Below, piece after piece: positions 1 to 5,994 of a stretch of 6,424 nucleotides of DNA; the first letter of the stretch is position 1, and every line of letters starts with the position of its first letter. The stretch is from Candidatus Symbiobacter sp. (GTDB taxonomy: Bacteria; Pseudomonadota; Alphaproteobacteria; Elsterales; Elsteraceae). The stretch lies in NCBI GenBank assembly GCA_030054015.1, contig JASGCR010000127.1, positions 1 through 6,424 of the forward strand, written 5' to 3'. A program made the translations under genes and the position numbers. The notes under the pieces are model-generated. The model searched no databases. It was not told the origin of the DNA and saw nothing but the letters and a program-made list of their open reading frames with translations.

Positions 1-32
1 ATTGAGAATCTATTAGCATAATCAACGCATTA

Positions 33-120
33 CACCAACCCCCCCAAGAAAAGCTAAGAATTTTTTGACAAAAATTCTAGCTTTTCTATCCCCCCCTTCC
101 TAAGCAGGAAGGGGGGGTCA
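33..120 (+). repeat. C7/G7 palindromic repeat element, copy A
   Basis: The element begins CACCAA plus seven C (33-45), followed by an AT-rich hairpin (arms 47-66 and 70-87, loop GAC, one bulged base). A second hairpin follows: CCCCCCCTTCCT at 90-101, loop AAGC, then the exact complement at 106-117, and finally TCA. A near-identical direct copy lies at 5995-6084 and an inverted copy with another internal palindrome at 5883-5962. Weaker similarity to the right copy extends left to about position 8. It has no coding capacity, so it is either a MITE/REP-like dispersed element or a hairpin with a transcript-end role. The structure is seen directly; the class is inferred. Confidence 0.8.
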
Positions 121-151
121 TAAAGCGGAAATCATTTGGAAACAGAGTATA
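106..151 (+). repeat. Left arm of a 46-bp inverted repeat bracketing the gene block
   Basis: This stretch equals the reverse complement of 5813-5858 at 44 of 46 positions. It starts inside the G7 hairpin of copy A and runs outward through TCATAAAGC, ATCATTTGGAAA and GAGTATA. The shared segment is therefore longer than the hairpin alone. The two arms point at each other across about 5.66 kb that contains all four genes. Confidence 0.85.
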
Positions 152-190
152 CCTAAAATATCCTCGGTTTCCCTGGAGCGTCAAAAAGGG

Positions 191-315
191 AGCGTCATTA
201 CCCGCCGCCGCTTGGCGGTCGGGTAATCCCCCAGGAGTGTTGTTCCGTAAACGCCTGGGGGATTACCCGACAGATTTATGCCGCTTCGCGGCAAAAATCT
301 GCGGGTAATGACGCT
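191..315. repeat. Cloverleaf-shaped palindromic element downstream of chvE
   Basis: A perfect 15-bp outer stem (191-205 with 301-315, AGCGTCATTACCCGC) encloses three hairpins. They are CCGCC/GGCGG (205-209, 214-218), a perfect 17-bp stem TCGGGTAATCCCCCAGG (219-235 with 254-270), and a 14-bp stem with one mismatch (271-284 with 288-301). The octamer ATTACCCG or its complement occurs four times (197-204, 220-227, 262-269, 302-309), so a competing two-hairpin fold is possible. It ends 12 bp before the chvE stop. On the minus strand the outer stem is followed by CCCTTTTTGA, so it could also end the chvE transcript. It is not a tRNA: the arm sizes and conserved bases are wrong. Confidence 0.75.
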
Positions 316-327
316 TTTTAATTAACC

Positions 328-1413
328 CTATTGCTTCAGCTGGTCTTCTTTGATGTAGCCGCTATCGACCAACAGCTTTTTGTAATTATCCACATCCACC
401 GGCACCGGTTTGAGCAGATAAGACGGCACGACTTTGACCTTGTTGTTATAGGTCTTGGTGTCGTTGATTTCGGGCTTTTTGCCGCTGAGAATGGCATCGA
501 CCATACCAGCCGCTACCTTCGCCAAAACGCGGGTGTCCTTAAAGATTGACGAATATTGTTCGCCGCGAATGATCGATTTCACCGAGGGAACTTCGCAATC
601 TTGGCCGCTCACGACCGGGAAAGGTTGACCGCCACTGCCATAACCGACGCCCTTAAGCGACGACAAAATGCCAATCGACAGACCGTCATAGGGCGACAAC
701 ACCGCATCGACACGGGCTTTGCCATAGAACGCCGACAAGAGATTGTCCATCCGCGCCTGTGCCACCGCACCGTCCCAACGCAAAGTGGCGACTTTGTCCA
801 TGCCCATTTGACCGGATTTCACCACCAATTTGCCGGATTTGATCAAAGGATCAAGCACCGACATGGCCCCATTGTAAAAGAAAAACGCATTATTATCATC
901 CGCCGAACCGCCGAACAATTCGATATTAAACGGGCCATTGCCGCGTTTTTTCAAACCATCGAGCAGCGAATTGGCTTGCAACACCCCGACTTGGAAATTG
1001 TCAAACGTGGCATAATAATCAACGTTTTTGCTGCCATTGATCAGGCGGTCATAGGCGACGACTTTGACGCCCTTATCGGCGGCTTTTTGCAGCACATCCG
1101 ACAAAGTCATGCCATCGATCGAGGCGATGACCAACACTTTCGCCCCCTTGGTGATCATGTTTTCGATCTGCGCCAATTGGTTGGGGATGTCGTCTTCGGC
1201 ATATTGCAGATCAACGCTGTAGCCCATTTTCTCCAATTCGGATTTCATGGAATTGCCATCGCTGATCCAGCGCAAGGACGATTTGGTCGGCATGGCGACG
1301 CCGATCAAACCCTTATTGGCCTTGGCGGGATGGGCGGTCAACAGCACGAAGCCCGCCACCAACGCCGCCGCCGCCCATGCGGTATGTCGCAATAAATGAG
1401 TGAGAATTTTCAC
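328..1413 (-). CDS. chvE: ChvE-type periplasmic multiple-sugar-binding protein
   Basis: This is a 361-residue substrate-binding protein of the type I periplasmic binding protein fold, used by ABC importers for aldoses. A Sec signal peptide is visible: basic start, hydrophobic core at residues 12-26, and AKA at 30-32 as the likely cleavage site. The mature part carries long stretches characteristic of ChvE: IGVAMPTKSS (37-46), QYAEDDIPNQL (70-80), VLVIASIDG (93-101), YDRLI (121-125), YYATFDNFQVGVLQA (133-147), NIELFGGS (163-170), SPYDGLSIGI (240-249), SGQD (269-272) and NDTKTY (317-322). In Agrobacterium ChvE feeds the GguAB transporter and also signals through VirA. Here no ATPase or permease gene follows within 327 bp, so the import partners must lie elsewhere. 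The start is GTG, supported by an ideal Shine-Dalgarno sequence. The family call is firm; the exact sugar range is not known. Confidence 0.93.
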   Translation of the reverse strand: MKILTHLLRHTAWAAAALVAGFVLLTAHPAKANKGLIGVAMPTKSSLRWISDGNSMKSELEKMGYSVDLQYAEDDIPNQLAQIENMITKGAKVLVIASIDGMTLSDVLQKAADKGVKVVAYDRLINGSKNVDYYATFDNFQVGVLQANSLLDGLKKRGNGPFNIELFGGSADDNNAFFFYNGAMSVLDPLIKSGKLVVKSGQMGMDKVATLRWDGAVAQARMDNLLSAFYGKARVDAVLSPYDGLSIGILSSLKGVGYGSGGQPFPVVSGQDCEVPSVKSIIRGEQYSSIFKDTRVLAKVAAGMVDAILSGKKPEINDTKTYNNKVKVVPSYLLKPVPVDVDNYKKLLVDSGYIKEDQLKQ

Positions 1414-1418
1414 GAATT

Positions 1419-1423
1419 CCTCC
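1419..1423 (-). promoter_or_regulatory. Ribosome binding site fixing the GTG start of chvE
   Basis: On the minus strand GGAGG precedes the GTG at 1413-1411 with a 5-base spacer (AATTC). It is the strongest Shine-Dalgarno match seen in the window and supports a GTG start. Confidence 0.8.
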
Positions 1424-1560
1424 GTTAAAGGGAAATAACAAAGGCCGCCGATTGAGCCAACCCTGGCAATCTAGGATCACCACCCTGGCCAATCACGCCT
1501 TTATCTGATGATCTATCCTTAACATATCCCTAATCAAAGCGAGAGGAAAAAATTGCACCA

Positions 1561-1605
1561 TTACACACAAAATCTGCACATACAAAATTGGCACGTACAA
1601 AAATG
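1561..1605 (-). repeat. Three tandem 15-bp units upstream of chvE
   Basis: The hexamer ACAAAA recurs at exact 15-bp steps (1567, 1582, 1597) inside three adjacent units at 1561-1575, 1576-1590 and 1591-1605. The last two share GCAC-TACAAAA. Read in the direction of chvE the core is TTTTGTRYGTGC. They lie 150-190 bp upstream of the start codon, a position suited to an activator or an upstream operator. Regulatory function is inferred. The rest of 1414-1672 shows no gene and no convincing promoter pair for chvE. Confidence 0.5.
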
Positions 1606-1614
1606 ACGACATAT

Positions 1615-1657
1615 GACGCGGCGAACCCCGTTATTCCCCGCTTGCTATCGCCGCGTC
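1615..1657 (-). terminator. Inverted repeat beyond the barrel gene, possible weak terminator
   Basis: A perfect 10-bp stem GACGCGGCGA (1615-1624) pairs with 1648-1657 around a 23-base loop, 15 bp past the stop of the outer-membrane gene. On the minus strand no T-run follows directly; the nearest is a T5 about ten bases further on. This would be a poor intrinsic terminator, and the stem could equally be part of the chvE control region. Confidence 0.35.
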
Positions 1658-1672
1658 TCGCCCCCAAGCGGC

Positions 1673-2461
1673 TTAAAACATAAAGCCAACCCCCAGCACG
1701 ATCTCATTCACGGTTGGCCTCGCCAAGCCCAAATCATTGGGCACTTTGACTTGGCTGCCATCGCTGCGTCTCAGAGTCAATTCGGCATCCGAACTAAATG
1801 ATCCCAAATTCAGATAGCGATAGCCCAGCCGCACCGCGATGCGATCATTAATGGCAAAATCCACCCCCAACCCTGCGGTCCAAGCAAGGGCAAAATTATA
1901 GACATTGTCCCAGGTGCCGCCAGTATAGCCCGGCCCGTCAAAGGTGAAATGACTGGGGGTCGCGGTCGAATTAATCGCCATACCGATCCCCAACCCAACA
2001 TAAGGCCGGGCATTGCCATAAGGAAAAGCATAAGCAATTTCAGGAATGAAGGCAAGCGACGAATAATTATAGCTGTTATAATATTTGGGTCGCCACTCGG
2101 CCAAAATACCGGCACTGATATTGTCATTAAATTGATAGCCAATTGCGCCCGCAAGGCCAAAGCCATCCTGTCCCATCAAGGTCAGGCCTAGGCCTGAGTT
2201 GGAGCCAGAGCTGCTGTTCATGGCGATGCCAAATTCGGCCCGCACAAATATCCCGCGCTCACCACCGCCGCCGCCACCGCCGATGCTGTCGCCGAGCGAG
2301 GTGCTGCGCGGCGGGGCGGCGTTTTCATTCGAGCCGGTCGGGTTGTCGAGGGTGGCTTGGGTACCGGCATAGCTTGGGCTGGGGCTTATCCCCATCCCCA
2401 ACCATAAACCGAGACATATGGCGAAAAAAAGACCGCGACGGGAGGAGGGGCATGTTCGCAT
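1673..2461 (-). CDS. Outer-membrane beta-barrel protein (OmpA-like barrel / porin family)
   Basis: This gives a 262-residue protein if the ATG at 2461 is used. That start gives a clear signal peptide: basic residues at 2-9, hydrophobic core FFAICLGLWLGMG at 12-24, likely cleavage after SYA (30-32). A Gly run of seven (61-67) leads into the barrel, where alternating aromatic and small residues (VRAEFGIAM, GAIGYQF, AGILAEWRP, PYVGLGIGM, AVRLGYRYLNLG) form short strands. The last residues EIVLGVGFMF end in Phe, the usual C-terminal signal for outer-membrane assembly. This looks like the small eight-stranded OMP_b-brl class seen in alphaproteobacterial surface proteins; no ligand can be inferred. 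A longer reading from a TTG at 2554 is unlikely, because that codon lies in the -35 box of a promoter-like sequence. AAAGG sits 7 bases before the chosen ATG. The family call is good and the specific role unknown. Confidence 0.8.
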   Translation of the reverse strand: MRTCPSSRRGLFFAICLGLWLGMGISPSPSYAGTQATLDNPTGSNENAAPPRSTSLGDSIGGGGGGGERGIFVRAEFGIAMNSSSGSNSGLGLTLMGQDGFGLAGAIGYQFNDNISAGILAEWRPKYYNSYNYSSLAFIPEIAYAFPYGNARPYVGLGIGMAINSTATPSHFTFDGPGYTGGTWDNVYNFALAWTAGLGVDFAINDRIAVRLGYRYLNLGSFSSDAELTLRRSDGSQVKVPNDLGLARPTVNEIVLGVGFMF

Positions 2462-2525
2462 GGGGCAACCTTTGCACTGAAAAGACGGAAAATGGGATTG
2501 AAAACCAGTCTCGCACCAGCCCCCG

Positions 2526-2554
2526 ATCTTACAAAATCCGCCCTGTGATTGCAA
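2526..2554 (-). promoter_or_regulatory. Sigma70-type promoter candidate for the barrel gene
   Basis: On the minus strand TTGCAA (2554-2549) and TAAGAT (2531-2526) are separated by exactly 17 bases. Each hexamer matches the consensus at 4 of 6 positions. It lies 65 bp upstream of the ATG at 2461 and 21 bp past the exporter stop, so the barrel gene probably has its own transcript. It also argues against the upstream TTG start. Confidence 0.5.
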
Positions 2555-2575
2555 TATGGTGCGAATTTGCGCGGG

Positions 2576-3325
2576 TCAGCCCATCCACAGCACCCGCCCA
2601 ACCAGCGAGACGCCGCCTAAGACCAACACCGCCCAAATAATTTGCACCAAGCGGGCCGGGGCGATGTGACCGCTCAGCCGCAGGCCTAAAAACAGCCCCA
2701 CCACCCCATAAGGCAACAAGGTCACCATCAAAAATTGCACCTGACTCGCCCCATACAGGCCAAACCCGCCAAATAACAGCAAACGCGTCAGGCCGCTCAC
2801 CAAAATGACGATGCTGATATTGGTGCGCAGTTTGGATTTATCTTCAATCCGCCGCGTCAGGTAAATGGTGTAAATCGGGCCGCCCGTGCCAAACAACGCC
2901 GAAAAAACGCCGCCCACCAGACTAAACGGAATCGACCACCCGCGCGACAATGGACGCAAGACCGGACGCGCCAGCAAATTCCAACCGGCATAGGCCAAAA
3001 TCGCCAAGCCCAATGACAAAAGCAGCCACCGCTCCGGCGCGTGCACCAACAAGGTAACCCCCACCGCCATACCCACCCACATGGAGGGAATAATGGGCAA
3101 AACCTCATGCCGCAAAAATTCGCCGCGGTTGCGCCCCCACACCAACAGGCCACAAACCACGTCGAGCAAGGACATGATCGGCACCACCACCCGCAAGGGA
3201 AAGAGTTGCACCAAAAATGGCATGGCGGTGATCGATGAACCAAAACCGGTAATGCCAAAGATGGCATAGGCGATGGTCATGATGACGGAAGTTATAACCA
3301 CCGCCAAAATGTCTAAATTTTCCAT
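2576..3325 (-). CDS. TauE/SafE-family membrane exporter
   Basis: This is a 249-residue integral membrane protein with about eight hydrophobic segments: roughly 5-28, 32-62, 75-94, 99-117, 132-155, 169-190, 195-217 and 226-246. The family's internal duplication is visible in two Gly/Phe-rich motifs, GITGFGSS at 24-31 and VFSALFGTGGP at 140-150. A charged cytoplasmic loop (TRRIEDKSKLRTN, 157-169) precedes the second-half helices. Family members export sulfite, sulfoacetate or other organosulfur anions, and many are of unknown substrate; nothing here fixes the substrate. The length is typical. The ATG at 3325 has AAAGG at 3332-3336, six bases away. It starts 65 bp after the purL stop with no hairpin between, so co-transcription with purL is possible, though a functional link is not apparent. 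Confidence 0.85.
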   Translation of the reverse strand: MENLDILAVVITSVIMTIAYAIFGITGFGSSITAMPFLVQLFPLRVVVPIMSLLDVVCGLLVWGRNRGEFLRHEVLPIIPSMWVGMAVGVTLLVHAPERWLLLSLGLAILAYAGWNLLARPVLRPLSRGWSIPFSLVGGVFSALFGTGGPIYTIYLTRRIEDKSKLRTNISIVILVSGLTRLLLFGGFGLYGASQVQFLMVTLLPYGVVGLFLGLRLSGHIAPARLVQIIWAVLVLGGVSLVGRVLWMG

Positions 3326-3390
3326 TATGTGCCTTTGGGTCGGTGGGCGAGGTTAATCCTAGTTTGTTTGCGTCGTTGGTCGAATGGTTT

Positions 3391-5718
3391 TTAGCCGCTC
3401 GCTTTTGCCGCCCTATCCATATAACCGGGCAGGGCGTTAAAATAAGGCCTGGCCAGGTCGGCGAGGCTGATAGAACCCAATCCGGGCAGCGATAATTTGC
3501 TGTCATTGATTGAGATACCGAGATATTCGGGTTTTACCCCCAATGAATCGCACAAAGCCAAGAAATCGCGGGGCTTGGCGGCTCTGGGGTTAATGGCAAT
3601 GAGATAGCCCCCCACCCCCTCGCCAAAGCCATAAATATGCGGCAATAAATAGCTGGGCAGGCTGATTCTCGCCCCAATATTCGTGTGGGGTTGCCCCAGC
3701 AACATTTTCGCCAAAGCCATGAACAAGCCCCCCGCCCCGACCGCGTGACAGGCGGAAATTATTTGTCGCTGAGCCGCTTGGCGGACAATTTGCGCAAACG
3801 CAATTTCCAGCCCGTAATCTATTTCCGGCGGCGCGGCGGCGGCGGCGGCGGAATCGGACGGGAAATCGGGCGGGAAAAAAATGCGCCGCCAAGCCGAAGC
3901 CCCCAGATAACCGCGCTTTTGCTCATGGTGGCGCGGCGAATGATAACGCGGAAAAGACAGGGCAAAAATTTGCCAGGACACGCCGGTTATGTGTTTGGGC
4001 AGGGCCAGGCGGTAATCGCTCAAGACGCCCACCCCGCCCACCACCGGTGTCGGCATGATCCCGACCCCATCGGTTTCGTTATAAAGCGAGACATTGCCCG
4101 ACACGATGGGGAGATCCAGGGCTTGGCAGGCGGCACTCATGCCCGCAATCGCGTCGATAAATTGGCGCATGATTTCCGGGCGTTCGGGATTGCCGAAATT
4201 GAGATTATTGGTGAGGGCAATCGGGGTAGCTCCGGTAGCGGTTAATTTGCGCCAGGCCTCTAACACCACCCATTCGCCCCCGCGTTTGGCATTGGCGGCA
4301 CAATAATGGGGATTGCCGACCACATTCATGGCGACACCCTTTTTGCTGCCGTCAATCCGCACCACCGCCGCATCGCCGCGACGGTCTGTGGCGTTGCTCA
4401 TCACGACCTGGCCGCCGACCAGCGAATCAAATTGTTGGGTGATCCAATCTTTGCCGCAAAAATCCGGTTTCCCTAGCATTTCCGCCAACATCGGGAGTAA
4501 TTTTTCCGGCGGCGGCGGCGGGAGACTGGCATCGTTGAAAACCGTCTGGGTTTGCGGCGGTGCCGCCGGGCGGTCATATTGTGGCGACTCATCCACCAGC
4601 GGGGCGAGCGGCATAAAAGCCTCGGTCTTGCCCTGATAATCGATGCGGATCATGCCATCATCGGTCAGCACCCCAATCACCGCCGCATCCAAATCCCATT
4701 TGGCAAAGATTTTTTGCGCGGCTGCGGTTGCGCCTGGTCGCAAAATCATCAACATGCGTTCTTGCGATTCCGACAGCATGATCTCGTACGCCGATAAATT
4801 TGCATCGCGCAACGGCACCTGGTCAAGCCGCAAATGAATGCCCAGCCCGCCTTTGCTTGCCATTTCGACGCTGGACGAGGTTAAGCCCGCCGCCCCCATA
4901 TCCTGGATGGCAATGACGGCATCGGTCGCCATCAGCTCCAAACAGGCCTCTAACAATCGTTTTTCGGTATAGGGATCGCCCACTTGCACGGTCGGGCGTT
5001 TGGCTTCGACTTGGCTGTTAAATTCAGCCGAGGCCATGGTCGCGCCATGAATGCCATCGCGGCCAGTTTTCGCCCCGACATAGACGACATCATTGCCCAC
5101 TCCGGCGGCTTTGGCGTAAAAAATCCGATCCGCGCGGGCGATGCCGACCGTCATGGCATTGACCAAGATATTGTGGGTGTAAGACCGGTCAAATTGGGTT
5201 TCGCCCGCCACGGTGGGCACCCCCATGCTGTTGCCGTAACCGCCAATGCCCGCCACGACACCCGCCAGTAATTCCCGCGTTCGTGGCTGCGACCAATCGC
5301 CAAAACGTATCGCGTTCAAATTGGCAATCGGACGCGCCCCCATGGTGAAAATATCGCGCATGATGCCGCCAACCCCGGTGGCCGCGCCCTGATAAGGTTC
5401 GATAAAAGACGGATGGTTGTGGCTTTCGATTTTGAACACCAGGGCATCGCCGTCGCCAATATCGACCACGCCGGCATTTTCGCCGGGGCCGCAAATCACG
5501 TTTTTGCCAGTGGTGGGGAATTGTTTCAGGTGGCGACGCGAGGATTTATAGGCGCAATGCTCGCTCCACATCACCGCGAATATGCCGAGTTCGGTGAGGG
5601 TGGGCTGGCGACCCAGGCGGTCAGTCATCACGCCATATTCGGCCTCGTTAAGACCGAAAGACCGCGCCAGGTGTTTCGCCTGGTCGGGGGGGAGGGTGGT
5701 GAGGGTTTGAGGTTCCAT
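3391..5718 (-). CDS. purL: Phosphoribosylformylglycinamidine synthase subunit PurL (small type), divergent C-terminal half
   Basis: PurL catalyses the ATP-dependent conversion of FGAR to FGAM in de novo purine synthesis, taking ammonia from PurQ in a complex with PurS. This protein has 775 residues, somewhat longer than the roughly 740 usual in alphaproteobacteria; inserts near 591-602, a six-Ala run at 624-629 and a Pro run at 400-404 account for this. Family motifs in the first half are intact: SEHCAYKS (52-59), ESHNHPS (98-104), GAATGVGGIMRD (111-122), YGNSMGVPTVAGE (161-173), VGDPYTEK (246-253), QDMGAAGLT (272-280), LSESQERM (315-322). LTNNLNFGNPE (502-512) and VSGNVSLYNET (539-549) are also present. 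Three motifs of the second half are altered: DPYEGGK-like reads NAKRGGE (476-482), HDVSDGGL reads HAVGAGGL (658-665), FGEDQGRY reads FGEGVGGY (698-705). The reading frame is unbroken, so this is divergence, not decay. The start ATG lacks a clear Shine-Dalgarno sequence. purS and purQ are not adjacent. Confidence 0.94.
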   Translation of the reverse strand: MEPQTLTTLPPDQAKHLARSFGLNEAEYGVMTDRLGRQPTLTELGIFAVMWSEHCAYKSSRRHLKQFPTTGKNVICGPGENAGVVDIGDGDALVFKIESHNHPSFIEPYQGAATGVGGIMRDIFTMGARPIANLNAIRFGDWSQPRTRELLAGVVAGIGGYGNSMGVPTVAGETQFDRSYTHNILVNAMTVGIARADRIFYAKAAGVGNDVVYVGAKTGRDGIHGATMASAEFNSQVEAKRPTVQVGDPYTEKRLLEACLELMATDAVIAIQDMGAAGLTSSSVEMASKGGLGIHLRLDQVPLRDANLSAYEIMLSESQERMLMILRPGATAAAQKIFAKWDLDAAVIGVLTDDGMIRIDYQGKTEAFMPLAPLVDESPQYDRPAAPPQTQTVFNDASLPPPPPEKLLPMLAEMLGKPDFCGKDWITQQFDSLVGGQVVMSNATDRRGDAAVVRIDGSKKGVAMNVVGNPHYCAANAKRGGEWVVLEAWRKLTATGATPIALTNNLNFGNPERPEIMRQFIDAIAGMSAACQALDLPIVSGNVSLYNETDGVGIMPTPVVGGVGVLSDYRLALPKHITGVSWQIFALSFPRYHSPRHHEQKRGYLGASAWRRIFFPPDFPSDSAAAAAAPPEIDYGLEIAFAQIVRQAAQRQIISACHAVGAGGLFMALAKMLLGQPHTNIGARISLPSYLLPHIYGFGEGVGGYLIAINPRAAKPRDFLALCDSLGVKPEYLGISINDSKLSLPGLGSISLADLARPYFNALPGYMDRAAKASG

Positions 5719-5740
5719 TGGTAATTTCTAGAATTATTTT

Positions 5741-5803
5741 GGATTTAAAGGCGTGTTAATTTTGCATAACTGGTATGCAGGTCTGTCTATTGTGGATTTA
5801 AAG
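5741..5803 (-). promoter_or_regulatory. purL leader: duplicated GGATTTAAAG and a TGCATA/TATGCA palindrome
   Basis: The 10-mer GGATTTAAAG occurs at 5741-5750 and again at 5794-5803. Between them the palindrome TGCATA-ACTGG-TATGCA lies at 5763-5779. On the minus strand TAGACA resembles a -35 box, but the hexamers about 17 bases downstream fit -10 poorly. An operator 45-60 bp before the start codon is plausible for a purine gene. The bases are seen; the role is inferred. Confidence 0.35.
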
Positions 5804-5818
5804 TATATATTATATACT
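5802..5818. promoter_or_regulatory. 17-bp AT-rich palindrome containing TATAAT, upstream of purL
   Basis: AGTATATATTATATACT is a perfect palindrome (8 + 1 + 8). On the minus strand it contains TATAAT (5814-5809), a perfect -10 hexamer pointing at purL, but no good -35 lies 16-18 bases upstream. Its outer end overlaps the inner edge of the 46-bp inverted repeat, so part of the purL control region would be repeat-derived. It could alternatively be an operator. Confidence 0.4.
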
Positions 5819-5858
5819 CTATTTCCAAATGATTTCAGCTTTATGACCCCCCCTTCCT
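5813..5858 (-). repeat. Right arm of the 46-bp inverted repeat
   Basis: This is the reverse complement of 106-151 with two substitutions. Its outer part is the C7TTCCT of partial copy D. Its inner end, TATACTC, joins the AT-rich palindrome upstream of purL. Confidence 0.85.
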
Positions 5859-5878
5859 AAGGAAAGTCTGAACAAGTC
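5847..5878 (+). repeat. Partial C7 element D joined to the GTCTGAACAAGTC repeat
   Basis: CCCCCCCTTCCT (5847-5858) is followed not by the usual loop and G7 arm but by AAGGAAAG and then GTCTGAACAAGTC (5866-5878). The segment 5856-5878 is identical over 23 bases to 6113-6135. It appears to be a junction of two repeat types. Confidence 0.7.
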
Positions 5879-5882
5879 GTAC

Positions 5883-5962
5883 TGACCCCCCCTTCCTGCG
5901 TAGGAAGGGGGGGAAAGCTCCGCTTAGGGCGAAGCCCTTAGCGGAGCTAGGGGGGGTTGGTG
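5883..5962 (-). repeat. C7/G7 palindromic repeat element, copy B, with a different internal palindrome
   Basis: Relative to copies A and C this one is inverted. It runs TGA, C7, TTCCT, loop GCGT, AGGAA, G7 (5883-5913), then an internal palindrome, then G7TTGGTG (5950-5962). The internal palindrome has arms 5916-5930 and 5934-5948 around loop GAA, with one mismatch. It is GC-rich (AGCTCCGCTTAGGGC) and shares essentially no sequence with the AT-rich hairpin in A and C, while the element ends are the same. Confidence 0.78.
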
Positions 5963-5994
5963 ATGGTAAAAATCTGATTAGAATCAATACATTG

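Noticed and set aside
191..315. tRNA gene, because of the cloverleaf shape
   Set aside because: The outer stem is 15 bp, arms are far too long, and the conserved T-loop and anticodon features are missing.
556..1395. 279-codon plus-strand open frame
   Set aside because: It lies entirely antisense to chvE, is rich in His, Arg and Gln as expected of a mirrored frame, has no family resemblance and no ribosome binding site.
2462..2554. N-terminal extension of the barrel protein from a TTG
   Set aside because: The added 31 residues are Cys/Gly-rich and put the signal peptide internally, and the TTG overlaps the -35 hexamer of a promoter-like sequence. The ATG at 2461 has a ribosome binding site.
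3685..4245. 186-codon plus-strand open frame
   Set aside because: It is antisense to purL, whose protein is clearly recognisable on the other strand; its composition is that of a shadow frame.
3601..4293. Frameshift explaining the odd PurL C-terminal half
   Set aside because: Family landmarks on both sides of and between the altered motifs remain in one frame (LNFGNPE, SGNVSLYNET, GASAW, ALAKMLLG), so local frame errors do not explain the changes.
106..5858. Composite transposon
   Set aside because: No transposase or IS sequence exists in either flank, target-site duplications were not found, and the cargo is housekeeping genes; only the inverted repeat itself is supported.
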